64,000 bases of DNA from CAYVQU01 sp964453155 (GCA_964453155.1 CAYVQU010000006.1:6369-70368); one strand, 5' to 3'; positions 17,498-27,152 are shown, counted from the stretch's first letter. Notes: generated by a model from the sequence alone, not told the origin. Made by a program: numbers and translations.

Positions 17498-17528
17498 GGA
17501 CCCGGGTTGCTTGGAGCAACCCGGGTCC
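17498..17528 (-). terminator. intercistronic terminator or attenuator between tkt and rpiB
   Basis: On the minus strand GGACCCGGGTTGCT pairs with AGCAACCCGGGTCC and is followed by TTTTTT. The T-run ends just before the rpiB ribosome-binding site. It would end many tkt transcripts and lower rpiB-tal expression by read-through. Confidence 0.8.
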
Positions 17529-17536
17529 TACTATTT

Positions 17537-19543
17537 CTAGCTCAACAACTCTTTCGCCTGCGCAACCACATTCGCAACCGTCAACCCGTATTCCTGGTAA
17601 ACAACTTTCTGCGGAGCGGAAGCCCCAAATTTATCCACGGCCAGGATTGCGCCTCGCTCCCCCACCCACCGATGCCAACCTTGGGAGACTCCGGCTTCTA
17701 CAGCTAGGCGTTTTGAAATTGAAGCTGGCAGAACTTCGTCAATATACTCCTGGCCCTGGGCTTCGAACAGTTCCCAACTTGGCATCGAGATGAGGCGCAC
17801 ACTAACGCCTTCAGCGGCCAATTGTTCCGCGGCGCCAACGATAAGAGCAACTTCGGTTCCCGAGGACATCAAAATGATTTCAGGATCACCCGCCCCCAAA
17901 TCAGCCAAGACATACGCGCCCTTATGTAGATTCTCAGCTGAGGAATATTTTTCACGATCCAAAGTCGGAACACCATGGCGAGAAAGCACTAAGGCGGTTG
18001 ATCCATTTTGGCATTTGATGGCCGCTTTCCAGGCCTCAGCGACTTCGTTGGCATCGCCGGGTCGCAGGGTCACCAGATTGGGGATGGCCCGCAGGGCGGC
18101 AAAATGTTCCACCGGTTGGTGCGTGGGGCCGTCTTCACCAACACCGATGCTGTCATGGGTAAAGACCCAGATGCTCTGTAAATGCGACAAGGCCGCGATC
18201 CGCAGCGCCCCCCGCATATAATCCGAGAAGACCAGGAAAGTGCCGCCGTAAGGAATGACCCCACCGTGATAGGCCATTCCGTTTACCACCGCGCCCATGG
18301 CGTGCTCACGCACCCCAAAGTGGAAGTTGCGGCCTTCGGGGGTTCCTGCCTGAAAATCGACCTCACCGTCGATCCAAGTTTTGTTAGACGGCGCTAAATC
18401 AGCCGAACCACCCATCAAATCGGGAAGCGTACCCGCAATAGCGTTGATCACTTTTCCAGACGCGACTCGGGTGGCCATACCTTTATCATCTGCGGGGAAA
18501 ACGGGGAGAGCGGTTTCCCAGTCTTCAGGCAGTTTACCAGTCAATCGTCGGGCTAACTCGGCTGCCAGCTCGGGGTAAGCAGCTTTGTAATGCAGGAATT
18601 CGCCGTACCAATCTTCTTCAAATTTATCCCCTTTGGTGACAGCTGCTAAGAAATGTTCGGCGACATCATCAGGGATATAGAATTTCTCAGCCACCGGCCA
18701 GCCAATGGCTGCTTTTCCAGCGTCAATTTCATCCTGGGGCGGCGGTTCACCGTGGGCTTTAGGACTGTCTTGTAAAGTAGGGAGTCCATAGCCAATATGG
18801 GTCCGGCAAACGATAATTGAGGGTCGGGGATCGGCTTTGGCAGCGACAATCGCCGCGTCGATGGCCTCGACATCGTTTCCATCGGCCACTTTTTGGACGT
18901 GCCAGCCATATGCTTCGAACCGGGCGGCGCGGTCTTCGGTGAAAGCGATCTCGGTGGTACCATCGATGGAAATGTGATTATCATCGTAGAGATAAATCAT
19001 CTTGCCCAATTTCAGGTGTCCGGCCAGCGAGGCCGCCTCAGCAGCGACGCCTTCCATCAAATCACCATCCGTCACAATAGCATAGACATAATGATCGATG
19101 ATCTCGTGGTCAGGCTGATTAAAACGGGCGGTGAGGTGGGCTTCGGCAATCGCCATCCCGACGCCGTTGGCGAACCCCTGCCCCAAGGGGCCGGTAGTCG
19201 TTTCGACGCCGGGAGTCACCCCAAATTCAGGGTGGCCAGGAGTAATACTGCCATATTGTCGAAAATCCTTGAGATCATCCAGGGTAACATCGTAACCAGT
19301 CAGATGAAGCAAGGAATAAATCAGCATTGAGCCATGCCCGCCAGATAAGATGAACCGATCTCGATTGGCCCAGTTGGGATTTTTAGGATTGTGGCGTAGG
19401 TGCCGGGTCCAAATGGTATAGGCCATTGCTGCGCCCCCCATTGGCAAACCCGGATGACCTGAATTGGCTTTCCGTACCCCATCGACGGCTAAAAACCGGA
19501 TGGTATTGATGGCGCGTTCTTGTAGTTCGGTTGATGTCGACAT
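17537..19543 (-). CDS. tkt: transketolase
   Basis: ThDP enzyme moving two-carbon units between pentose and hexose phosphates. The 668-residue protein shows the phosphate/ThDP-loop sequences [15 protein letters not shown] (about 30-44), [14 protein letters not shown] (about 72), [20 protein letters not shown] (about 118-137) and the ThDP motif [10 protein letters not shown] place the start at 19543, where GGAGGAACAATC precedes the ATG. The longer frame to 19636 has no such site. It is first in a tkt-rpiB-tal set. Confidence 0.95.
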   Translation of the reverse strand: MSTSTELQERAINTIRFLAVDGVRKANSGHPGLPMGGAAMAYTIWTRHLRHNPKNPNWANRDRFILSGGHGSMLIYSLLHLTGYDVTLDDLKDFRQYGSITPGHPEFGVTPGVETTTGPLGQGFANGVGMAIAEAHLTARFNQPDHEIIDHYVYAIVTDGDLMEGVAAEAASLAGHLKLGKMIYLYDDNHISIDGTTEIAFTEDRAARFEAYGWHVQKVADGNDVEAIDAAIVAAKADPRPSIIVCRTHIGYGLPTLQDSPKAHGEPPPQDEIDAGKAAIGWPVAEKFYIPDDVAEHFLAAVTKGDKFEEDWYGEFLHYKAAYPELAAELARRLTGKLPEDWETALPVFPADDKGMATRVASGKVINAIAGTLPDLMGGSADLAPSNKTWIDGEVDFQAGTPEGRNFHFGVREHAMGAVVNGMAYHGGVIPYGGTFLVFSDYMRGALRIAALSHLQSIWVFTHDSIGVGEDGPTHQPVEHFAALRAIPNLVTLRPGDANEVAEAWKAAIKCQNGSTALVLSRHGVPTLDREKYSSAENLHKGAYVLADLGAGDPEIILMSSGTEVALIVGAAEQLAAEGVSVRLISMPSWELFEAQGQEYIDEVLPASISKRLAVEAGVSQGWHRWVGERGAILAVDKFGASAPQKVVYQEYGLTVANVVAQAKELLS

Positions 19544-20027
19544 GATTGTTCCTCCAGTTGGTGTTGGTCTAATTTTACCGCGAGATAAGGGAACGTGAGG
19601 TGTAAAACGAGAAGCATGATGATTTCGATGACTCATGTTTCACGTTTCACTTTACCTGTCATATTTGCCATCACCCGCGCTTCAAAAACACCATCTTTTA
19701 GCAAAAATCCATTCGATCTCAAATCAGGCAAATATGGTGGTCTTTGTTGCATTTCAACCCATATCTGGGGGTATTTTTATAGTAATTATCAGATTTGTCC
19801 CATTAGTACTGTTGTCATAGTGACAATGACAAATGTCAAAATGTCACATGCTCTTTTACACTACAAAGAAACCTTCCCAAGACCGATACTTGTAACAGCG
19901 AAGCGCGCAACTTCCTATTCATTTAACAGTACATCCATCCACAACAAGCCCCGGAGCTTGGGGGTTGTCGCGGGTTAGTTGTGGTACTATGTACAAAATT
20001 TCACAATCGCTCATCACGGAGGTTTAT
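19544..20027. other. 484-bp regulatory region upstream of the Hdr/Etf gene series
   Basis: No gene is visible. It contains a TGACA/TGTCA half-site cluster (19813-19847), a worn 'cgtttcac' minirepeat near 19600-19650, and CAACAAGCCCCGGAGCTTGGGGGTTG (about 19940-19967), an imperfect hairpin. It must hold the promoters of both tkt and the 20-35 kb series. Confidence 0.5.
19813..19847. promoter_or_regulatory. cluster of five TGTCA/TGACA half-sites
   Basis: TGTCA (19813), TGACA (19821), TGACA (19827), TGTCA (19834) and TGTCA (19842) form nested dyads: GTGACA...TGTCAC (19820-19847) and TGACAAATGTCA (19827-19838). This looks like a cooperative transcription-factor site about 180 bp before the first ORF of the operon. 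Confidence 0.5.
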
Positions 20028-20099
20028 ATGACTATTGCTGTAACACCTGCAAGAGCACCAGCTATCAACGCAACCCACCAGGAGGTGCCAACATGGTAA
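20028..20099 (+). CDS. 23-codon leader ORF overlapping the HdrCB-like start
   Basis: ATG 20028 has a strong GGAGG 7 bases upstream and opens MTIAVTPARAPAINATHQEV plus PTW, ending at a TAA (20097-20099). The stop overlaps the ATG of the next gene (20093), whose own AGGAGG lies within this frame. The arrangement suggests translational coupling or a regulatory leader peptide. No stretch of a single amino acid is evident. Confidence 0.5.
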   Translation: MTIAVTPARAPAINATHQEVPTW

Positions 20100-21313
20100 C
20101 AACAACTGCCCCCCCCACTTCGTCATTTAGTAAAACCTTCTTCCAAAGCCTGTTTGACGGCACGGATGGCGAGCGATTCAAAGTTTGCCTGCAATGTGCC
20201 ACCTGCAGCGGGGCCTGTCCATATGGCTATTTGATGGACTTTCCACCTGGAAGAATGATCTCGTACCTGCGGGCCGGCATGTTCGACAAGGTTCTGAATT
20301 CCGACTCGGTCTGGATGTGCGTATCCTGTTACGCCTGCACCGAAGTCTGCCCCTCGAAGATCCCCGTCACCCCCGGTTTGATGACCCGCGCCAAAGAAGA
20401 ATTACTCCTGGCCGGGAATGTCCCCACCGAACTACAGAGCGCCCTGGAATTCTCCCAACGCTATGGCAATCCCCTGGGTGAATCTCCCCGCAAACGCTCG
20501 GAATGGGCTAAAGGCCTGGAACCAGCGGTCCCCATCATGCGCCGGGCCAAACGAGCGGTCGATGTACTCTGGTTCGTCGGCGATTATCCGTCCTACCACA
20601 CTCGGGTTCAGCAGACCACAAAGGCCCTGTACAAAGTGCTCAATGCTCTGGGCATCGACTACGGCATCTTAGGGCCGGAGGAAAACAGCGACGGCGATAC
20701 CCAACGACTGGCAGGCGAACGCGGTTTGTTTGAAGTTTTGGCTGAAAAGAACGGCAAAGCTTTCAGCCGCTATGAATTTAGGGAGATCATCACCAGTGAT
20801 CCGCACGCCTATAATGCCATCAAGAATGAATACCCCGAACTGGGGATTGAATATCCGGTCAAGCACTACACCGAATTCCTGGCCGAACGTCTGGTCGATC
20901 TCAAGCCGTTGCTCAAGGAAGATGGGCTCAAGGAAGATGGGCAGGAATTAACCGTGACCTATCACGATCCCTGCTACTTGGGCCGGGCCAATGACGTTTA
21001 TGACCAGCCCCGCGCCCTGTTGGAAGTTATTCCCGGGGTGAAACTGATCGAGATGTCGCACTCTCGCACCAACAGCCTGTGCTGTGGCGGCGGTGGCGGC
21101 GGTATGTGGCTCGACGGGTTCCAATGGGAGAAAGCCCACGCTCGGTTATCTGAATGGCGGGTGAGAGAAGCTGTGAAAGCCGAAGCGGACATTCTGGCTG
21201 TCGCTTGCCCCTATGAACCCCCCCGCTTTGAAGACGCGACCAAGATGGTGGCTGGCGCGGAGGGACTAATTGTAAAAGATATCGTTGAACTACTAGCAGA
21301 CTCATTAAAGTAA
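20093..21313 (+). CDS. HdrC-HdrB-like Fe-S oxidoreductase (CCG family), Etf-associated
   Basis: The 406-residue soluble protein has two [4Fe-4S] motifs, CLQCATCSGACP (32-42) and CVSCYACTEVCP (76-87), then two CCG-type domains. In the first, every expected cysteine is replaced: FVGD (161-164), NSDG (198-201) and DPHA (236-239). The second keeps DPCYLG (292-297) and CCGGGG (330-335), but ends CPYE, not CPYC. It is probably an electron-transfer partner of EtfAB, which follows 22 bases later. The start at 20093 is fixed by AGGAGGTG. A 15-bp direct tandem repeat at 20911-20940 lengthens the inter-domain linker. Confidence 0.82.
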   Translation: MVTTTAPPTSSFSKTFFQSLFDGTDGERFKVCLQCATCSGACPYGYLMDFPPGRMISYLRAGMFDKVLNSDSVWMCVSCYACTEVCPSKIPVTPGLMTRAKEELLLAGNVPTELQSALEFSQRYGNPLGESPRKRSEWAKGLEPAVPIMRRAKRAVDVLWFVGDYPSYHTRVQQTTKALYKVLNALGIDYGILGPEENSDGDTQRLAGERGLFEVLAEKNGKAFSRYEFREIITSDPHAYNAIKNEYPELGIEYPVKHYTEFLAERLVDLKPLLKEDGLKEDGQELTVTYHDPCYLGRANDVYDQPRALLEVIPGVKLIEMSHSRTNSLCCGGGGGGMWLDGFQWEKAHARLSEWRVREAVKAEADILAVACPYEPPRFEDATKMVAGAEGLIVKDIVELLADSLK

Positions 21314-21334
21314 GACGAGGAGAAAAATAACATC

Positions 21335-22102
21335 ATGACGCACATCGTGGTTACCGCCAAGCTGGTGCCTGATCTCGTCGAAGAACTTGAAATCGACGAT
21401 ACTGGCACCGCGTTGGACATGACCTGGTTGCGCCTGATCATCAACGAATTCGACGACCATGCCATTGAACAGGCAATACTACTCAAGGAGAAAATTGGAG
21501 GGGAAGTCACCGTTGTCGCTCCGGATATGGAGGGGATGGATGATGTATTGTTCACGGCGGCCGCTAAAGGCGCGGATCGCCTGATTAAATTAACTGGCGA
21601 CTTCGAAGAAGGTGCCAACAACCACGCCCTGGCCCGAGCCTACGCCGCCACGGTCAAAGACTTGAACCCTGATTTGATCTTGACCGGCGTGCAAGGCAAC
21701 AACGACCTGGACGGCTCGGTTGGCCCCCTACTGGCTGAATATCTCGGGATGAGCTATGTCGGCTATGTCGCAGGGGTCGCGGTTGACGGTGGCACTGTCA
21801 CTGTCCAGAAAGAATACCCCGGCGGGCTGATCGGCGAAGTTGAAGCCGCCTTGCCCACGGTATTAGGCATCCAGGCCGCTGAAGAACCGCCCCGCTATGT
21901 GGCGGTCAGCAAAGTCCGCCAGATGATGAAAACGGCGACTATCGCAGAACAAGATGTCGCCGACCTGGACACCAGCGGCGGGTTAGACGTCACCAGTATG
22001 TACCTGCCCGAAGCCGCCGAACGAGCCGAAATGCTCGATGGCGATGAAGAGGAGATCGCGGCCAAACTGGTCGAAATCTTCCAAGAAATTGGTGTGATGT
22101 AG
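21335..22102 (+). CDS. etfB: electron transfer flavoprotein beta subunit
   Basis: EtfB (255 residues) shows the family sequence around INEFDDHAIEQAILLKEK (about 35-52), AAAKGADRLIKL, and GVQGNNDLDGSVGPLLAEYLG (about 118-138). With EtfA it forms a heterodimer that accepts electrons from acyl-CoA or other dehydrogenases. A bifurcating type is possible given the Hdr and hydrogenase neighbours, but the sequence does not prove it. GAGGAG precedes the ATG. The gene lies directly between the HdrCB-like gene and etfA. Confidence 0.92.
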   Translation: MTHIVVTAKLVPDLVEELEIDDTGTALDMTWLRLIINEFDDHAIEQAILLKEKIGGEVTVVAPDMEGMDDVLFTAAAKGADRLIKLTGDFEEGANNHALARAYAATVKDLNPDLILTGVQGNNDLDGSVGPLLAEYLGMSYVGYVAGVAVDGGTVTVQKEYPGGLIGEVEAALPTVLGIQAAEEPPRYVAVSKVRQMMKTATIAEQDVADLDTSGGLDVTSMYLPEAAERAEMLDGDEEEIAAKLVEIFQEIGVM

Positions 22103-22115
22103 GAGGAGGCTGCAG

Positions 22116-23069
22116 ATGAACCAAAACATTTTTGTCATTGTCGAACACCTGCAAGGCCAAGTCACCGATACTTCCTACGTCATGCTGGCCGCAGCCCGCG
22201 AGCTGGCCCACAGCACCGGCGGCGAAGTCGTCGCGGTACTATTGGGTCACAACGCTCAAGATCTCGCCAACACTCTAGCCGCAGACAAAGTCCTTTACGG
22301 TGATGCATCTGCCCTGGCAGAATTCAGCGCCACCGCCTATCAGGATGCCCTGGGGGGTCTGATCAGCACAGAAGCCCCGCGCGCCGTGCTGTTCGGCAGC
22401 ACCACCATCGGTACAGATGTTGCCGGTGTCCTCGCGGCCCGGCTGGGACTACCAATGGTCAGTTCCTGCCTCAAAGTCAGCGAGGAGGGCAAACTCGTCA
22501 GCCAGATTTGCGGCGGCAAAATTATTGCCGAAACCGATCTGGGTGAGACGACCACCATCGTCACCGTCATTCCCGGCGGCTACAAGCCGGAAGAAGGTCA
22601 AGATGCGGGTGCCCCCGTCTCCCCCGTGGATGTAACGGTTAGTGATTTGAAAGTCACCCTGAAAGGCTATATCGAACCCGAGGTCACCGACGTCGATGTC
22701 ACCAAAGAAGAGGTGCTGATCTCGGTCGGACGCGGGATCCAAACTGAAGATAATATCGAACTGGCTGAAGAATTAGCCGAATTGCTAGGCGGCGCCGTTT
22801 GCGCTTCCCGCCCGGTGGTCGATCAAGGCTGGCTGCCGATCTCACGGATGGTTGGAAAATCCGGAAATCTTGTTAAACCAAAGCTTTACTTAGCTTTAGG
22901 TATCAGTGGCGCTCCTGAACACGTCGAGGGGATGGCCGATGCCGAAAACATCATCGCCGTCAACATCGACCCTAACGCGCCAATCTTTGATGTTGCCAAA
23001 TATGGGGCAGAGGTCGATCTCTTCGACCTGGTTGACTACCTCATCGAGGCCATCGAGGATGCCGCTTAG
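22116..23069 (+). CDS. etfA: electron transfer flavoprotein alpha subunit
   Basis: The 317-residue EtfA ends with the FAD-binding half: ISVGRGIQTEDNIELAEELA (about 205-224), ASRPVVDQGWLPISRMVGKSG (about 235-255), VKPKLYLALGISGAPEH (about 258-274) and IIAVNIDPNAPIFDVAKYG. It starts 13 bases after etfB with GGAGG upstream. It carries FAD for electron delivery to the EMO-like membrane protein encoded next, which is the expected partner order. Confidence 0.93.
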   Translation: MNQNIFVIVEHLQGQVTDTSYVMLAAARELAHSTGGEVVAVLLGHNAQDLANTLAADKVLYGDASALAEFSATAYQDALGGLISTEAPRAVLFGSTTIGTDVAGVLAARLGLPMVSSCLKVSEEGKLVSQICGGKIIAETDLGETTTIVTVIPGGYKPEEGQDAGAPVSPVDVTVSDLKVTLKGYIEPEVTDVDVTKEEVLISVGRGIQTEDNIELAEELAELLGGAVCASRPVVDQGWLPISRMVGKSGNLVKPKLYLALGISGAPEHVEGMADAENIIAVNIDPNAPIFDVAKYGAEVDLFDLVDYLIEAIEDAA

Positions 23070-23093
23070 TGAAGGAGCAGAGGAGGAAATACG

Positions 23094-25136
23094 ATGCCTG
23101 AACGAGTAAATTACTGGGGTATCCCCCACACCTGGGGGGAACCCGAATATTATGTCTACGCCGTCATGTTTTTGGCGGCCTTCATCATGCTGGTCCGGTT
23201 CTTCCTGCGCGCCAGAGTGTGGTGGCAGGTTGGGCGGAACGAAACCCGTTGGGATCAACTCCATCTGCGAGTCTGGCGTCTTATCCAATATGGGATCATC
23301 CAGACCAAGGTCCTGAAACAGCGCTATCCCGGCGTGATGCATGTGGCGATTGCCTGGGCCTTTTTTGTCTTCTTCTTGGGGACCGCCCTGGCTACCGTCC
23401 ACGATCACTGGTTCGAATTTTTGTCGGGCGACGTGCTGTACCTCTATAAATTTGTCCTGGATGTGTTCACGGTCATTTTCTTTGTGGGCGCCGGGATGGC
23501 CATTTATCGCCGCTACTACCAAAAACCCAAACGCCTGACCCTGGAACCCGAGTTCACCCGGACGTTGGTGCTGCTCACCATAATCGTTCTGGGCGGGCTG
23601 CTGACCGAATCCTTCCGGCTGGCCGTCCAAAGACCGGCTGGCGCCTGGTCATCCCCCGCGGGCTGGATTGTGGCCCAATTGTGGATTTTGACTGGGGCTT
23701 CTGATGCCGCGTTGACGAACTGGCATCTGGTTATATGGGTCATCCACTTATTGACGGTGGCGTTCACCATCAGCATGCTGCCGGTCGGCACCATGCTCCA
23801 CGCCCTGACGGGGCCGATGAACGCCTTTTTCTCCAAACTCGATCGTCCGATTGGAGAACTGGCACCCATCCCGGTTACTGCCGGGGGCGAACCAATCTAC
23901 GCCAGCAAATTGAGCGATCTCTCCTGGAAGCAGCTCCTGGATGCAGATGCCTGCACCGAATGCGGCCGCTGCCAGGATGCCTGCCCAGCTCATGATGCCG
24001 GAACGCCGCTCAACCCCAAAGAGTTGATGCTGACAATCCGCGATACCTTGAAGGCCGACGCCCGCGCCCTGATCGGGGCTAATGGAGATGGTCCGGTCTT
24101 TGTCGGGGAGAAATATTCCGAAGAAGCACTGTGGGCCTGTACGTCCTGCAGCTCTTGCATCAAGGAATGCCCGGTGCTGATCGAGCACCTGGATACGATT
24201 GTGGACTTCCGCCGCTACCTGATCATGGAAGGCATGGTGGATTCTGAACTCCAATCGGCGCTGGCCAACTTGGGGCGTTACGGCAACTCCTTTGGGAAAT
24301 CCGAACGGATGCGAGCCCGCTGGACCCGTAAGATTCGACCTAAGATCACAGATGTCCGCAAAAAACCGGCCGAATACCTGTGGTTTGTCGGCGATTACGC
24401 CTCCTACAGCCCATCGGTCACCGAAACGACGATGAAGACCGTCGAGGTCTTCCGCGCGGCCGATATTGATTTCGGCATCCTATACGAAGCCGAAGCCAAT
24501 TCCGGCAACGATGTCCGTCGTGTCGGTGAAGAGGGCTTGTTCGAGATGCTGGTCGAGAAGAATATGATGGCCTTTGAGAAGAGCGATTACCAGGCCATCG
24601 TCACCACCGACCCGCATTCCTACAATACGATCAAGAACGAATACCCCCAAAATGGGAACGGTGAAAAACCGGTCCTACACTATACCGAACTACTGGATCA
24701 ACTGATCACCTCGGGTCAGCTCAAGTTTACAAAGAATCTGGGCTACAAAGTCACCTACCAGGACCCCTGCTATCTCGGCCGATACAACGGCATTTACGAC
24801 GCCCCTCGCCGGGTGATCGAAGCCACGGGTTGTGAAGTGATCGAGATGCCCCGCCACGGCGAACAGGCGTTCTGCTGCAGTGCCGGCGGTGGCCGGATCT
24901 GGATGGAAGAGGGCGAGATCGACCAACGTCCCAGTGAAGCCCGAATTAGAGAGGCCGCCAACCTGGAGGGCGTCAATGCCTTCGTGGTGGCCTGCCCCAA
25001 AGACATCACCATGTTCAAAGATGCGGTCAAGACCGCCGGCGAAGAAGATAATATCGTCGTCAAGGATTTGATCGATCTGGTCCATGAGGCGATGGAGTTG
25101 GATGTCGAATTGGTTGAAGAAGAGGTTACAGCCTAG
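23094..25136 (+). CDS. membrane Fe-S oxidoreductase, ETF:menaquinone oxidoreductase-like (EMO-like)
   Basis: A 680-residue protein with a NarI-like membrane domain of about six helices (20-245). Its helix-located histidines (H83, H103/H105, H218, H236) could bind heme b. It then carries CTECGRCQDACP (287-298) and CTSCSSCIKECP (349-360), followed by two CCG-type domains. The first CCG domain has lost its cysteines (FVGD, NSGN, DPHS). The second keeps DPCYLG and CCSAGGG but ends CPKD. EMO proteins pass electrons from EtfAB to menaquinone, and the preceding etfBA supports this. Start follows GGAGGAAATACG. Confidence 0.85.
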   Translation: MPERVNYWGIPHTWGEPEYYVYAVMFLAAFIMLVRFFLRARVWWQVGRNETRWDQLHLRVWRLIQYGIIQTKVLKQRYPGVMHVAIAWAFFVFFLGTALATVHDHWFEFLSGDVLYLYKFVLDVFTVIFFVGAGMAIYRRYYQKPKRLTLEPEFTRTLVLLTIIVLGGLLTESFRLAVQRPAGAWSSPAGWIVAQLWILTGASDAALTNWHLVIWVIHLLTVAFTISMLPVGTMLHALTGPMNAFFSKLDRPIGELAPIPVTAGGEPIYASKLSDLSWKQLLDADACTECGRCQDACPAHDAGTPLNPKELMLTIRDTLKADARALIGANGDGPVFVGEKYSEEALWACTSCSSCIKECPVLIEHLDTIVDFRRYLIMEGMVDSELQSALANLGRYGNSFGKSERMRARWTRKIRPKITDVRKKPAEYLWFVGDYASYSPSVTETTMKTVEVFRAADIDFGILYEAEANSGNDVRRVGEEGLFEMLVEKNMMAFEKSDYQAIVTTDPHSYNTIKNEYPQNGNGEKPVLHYTELLDQLITSGQLKFTKNLGYKVTYQDPCYLGRYNGIYDAPRRVIEATGCEVIEMPRHGEQAFCCSAGGGRIWMEEGEIDQRPSEARIREAANLEGVNAFVVACPKDITMFKDAVKTAGEEDNIVVKDLIDLVHEAMELDVELVEEEVTA

Positions 25137-25139
25137 ATT

Positions 25140-27152
25140 ATGGCGAACGCGGCTCAAACCCTAGCACGTGGACCCCGGTCCGCGCTCCGAATGCCCCGCC
25201 TGCGCGATACCCGGGCCCCCTTAGCTACCAAGCTGCTTTTGGGGTTCCTGGTGATTATCGTGGTCATGAGCGCGGTGTTCATGTTTGTCGGCGTTCGCCT
25301 GATCAGCGACCGAATTGTGGCCGAGGCCCAAGAAAAAGTTCGCAACGACCTCAATGCGGCCCGTGAAATTTATCTCAGCCAATTGACCCACATCGACGAC
25401 GTCGTGCGGTTCACCGCCCATCGTTTCTTCCTGAGAGATGCCATCACATCTGGCAATTTGGCCGCCGCGGCGGTGGAATTGGAGCGGATCAAAGCGGCCG
25501 AGGAATTGGACGTATTAACCGTCACCGATCAGTATGGATATGTCTTGCTGCGTACCAGCAATCCAGATCAGGTCGGCGAGAGTCAGGGGCACGTCAACCT
25601 GCTGCACGCCGTCCTGCTCCGGGAAGCCCCGGTGGCCTCCACCACCCTGGTGTCCGGCCAAGATTTGGGCCTTGAATCATCGGAACTGGCCGAACAGGCC
25701 TATTTCAAATTCATCGACACCCCCCTGGCCCGCGACCGGGAAGAAACGGAAGAAACGGCTGGGATGATGCTGAAAGCGGTCGCCCCGATTTTCGATGATA
25801 ACCAAAAACTCATCGGAACCCTGTATGGCGGCGTACTTATCAGCCGGAATTTCGAGATCGTTGACAAGGTCAAACAAACGGTCTACGAAAATGTCAAATA
25901 TGAAGGTCAGGATATCGGGACGGCCACCATCTTCCAGGATGATTTGCGAATTTCAACCAATGTCAGCAATGCCGATGGCAACCGGGCGATTGGGACCCGC
26001 GTCTCCGAGGAAGTTTACAACCAGGTCATCATCCAAGGCGAACCCTGGATCGACCGGGCCTATGTGGTCAACAACTGGTACATCACCGCCTACGAGCCCA
26101 TCCGGGACATATACGACCAGATCATCGGCATTCTGTATGTCGGCGTATTGGAGCAAAAATACAACGATATCGAACGTGAGATGGTGTTCACATTCCTGGC
26201 AATCAGCATCGCCGGAACCCTATTTTCAATCGGAATGTCCTATTTCATCGCCCAACGAATTTTGGTACCCATCAGCAAGCTGGTATCGGCCTCCAAAGAT
26301 GTCGCCGAAGGCAATCTGGATACCAAAGTTGAGATCGATACCAATGATGAATTAGAGACCCTGTCCGATTCTTTCAATGCGATGGCCGCCTCCCTGAAAC
26401 GGCGTGATGACCAACTCAAAGACTTCACCACGAAAAAGATCATGGAATCCGAGCGATTGGCCCTGGTTGGGCATCTATCCGCCAATGTGGCCCATGAGTT
26501 GAACAACCCCCTCCAGGGGATCGTCACTTTTTCGCATTTGCTGCTTGAAGAGGAAGAGACGCGGGATTCCACCCGCGATTCTCTCAGTATTATCGTCGGA
26601 CAGGCCAACCGCTGCCGGGATATTATTCGCGGCCTGCTGGACTTCGCTCGCCAACGCAAACCGGATAAGACCTATTGCAATGTCAATGCCGTTCTCGGAG
26701 AATGCCTTTCCCTGATCGGGAACCAATCCCTGTTCCACAATATCAAGATCACCCGTGATTTCCAGGCCGATTTACCGCTGGCCATCATCGACCCCTCCCA
26801 AATCGAGCGGGTTTTCATCAACCTGATCATCAACGCCGCCGAAGCAATGGATGGGGTTGGTAATTTGACCCTCTCCACCCGGTTCAATGAAGACATAGAT
26901 TTCATCGAAATTGAGGTTGCGGATACTGGTCAGGGGATCCGAGAAGAGGATATGGGCCAAATCTTTGACCCTTTCTTCACAACCAAGGATGTGGGGCATG
27001 GCACCGGCCTGGGGCTGGCAATCAGCTACGGGATCGTCAAAAGCCACCGCGGCACAATCTCCGCCAAGAGTAAAGTTGGTGAGGGCACTACTTTCTTTGT
27101 AGGTTTGCCGATCAAAGCCAACGGACCCGAAGAAGGCTCAAATAATGGATGA
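25140..27152 (+). CDS. membrane sensor histidine kinase with cache-like sensor and HAMP
   Basis: The 670-residue protein has a first membrane helix (LLLGFLVIIVVMSAVFMF, about 32-50), a large extracytoplasmic region of cache type (about 55-340; LYGGVLISRNFEIVDKV), a second helix and a HAMP linker. The kinase core follows: His in NVAHELNNPLQGIV (near 450), GVGNLTL and DTGQGI with GTGLGL ATP-lid motifs. It starts 3 bases after the EMO-like gene and overlaps the next gene by 8 bases. It is therefore co-transcribed with redox enzymes and may sense a small ligand tied to their activity. Confidence 0.88.
   Translation: MANAAQTLARGPRSALRMPRLRDTRAPLATKLLLGFLVIIVVMSAVFMFVGVRLISDRIVAEAQEKVRNDLNAAREIYLSQLTHIDDVVRFTAHRFFLRDAITSGNLAAAAVELERIKAAEELDVLTVTDQYGYVLLRTSNPDQVGESQGHVNLLHAVLLREAPVASTTLVSGQDLGLESSELAEQAYFKFIDTPLARDREETEETAGMMLKAVAPIFDDNQKLIGTLYGGVLISRNFEIVDKVKQTVYENVKYEGQDIGTATIFQDDLRISTNVSNADGNRAIGTRVSEEVYNQVIIQGEPWIDRAYVVNNWYITAYEPIRDIYDQIIGILYVGVLEQKYNDIEREMVFTFLAISIAGTLFSIGMSYFIAQRILVPISKLVSASKDVAEGNLDTKVEIDTNDELETLSDSFNAMAASLKRRDDQLKDFTTKKIMESERLALVGHLSANVAHELNNPLQGIVTFSHLLLEEEETRDSTRDSLSIIVGQANRCRDIIRGLLDFARQRKPDKTYCNVNAVLGECLSLIGNQSLFHNIKITRDFQADLPLAIIDPSQIERVFINLIINAAEAMDGVGNLTLSTRFNEDIDFIEIEVADTGQGIREEDMGQIFDPFFTTKDVGHGTGLGLAISYGIVKSHRGTISAKSKVGEGTTFFVGLPIKANGPEEGSNNG

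Noticed and set aside
19979..20092. Upstream extension of the HdrCB-like gene
   Set aside because: AGGAGGTG directly precedes the ATG at 20093, and another frame in this stretch has its own ribosome-binding site (leader ORF).
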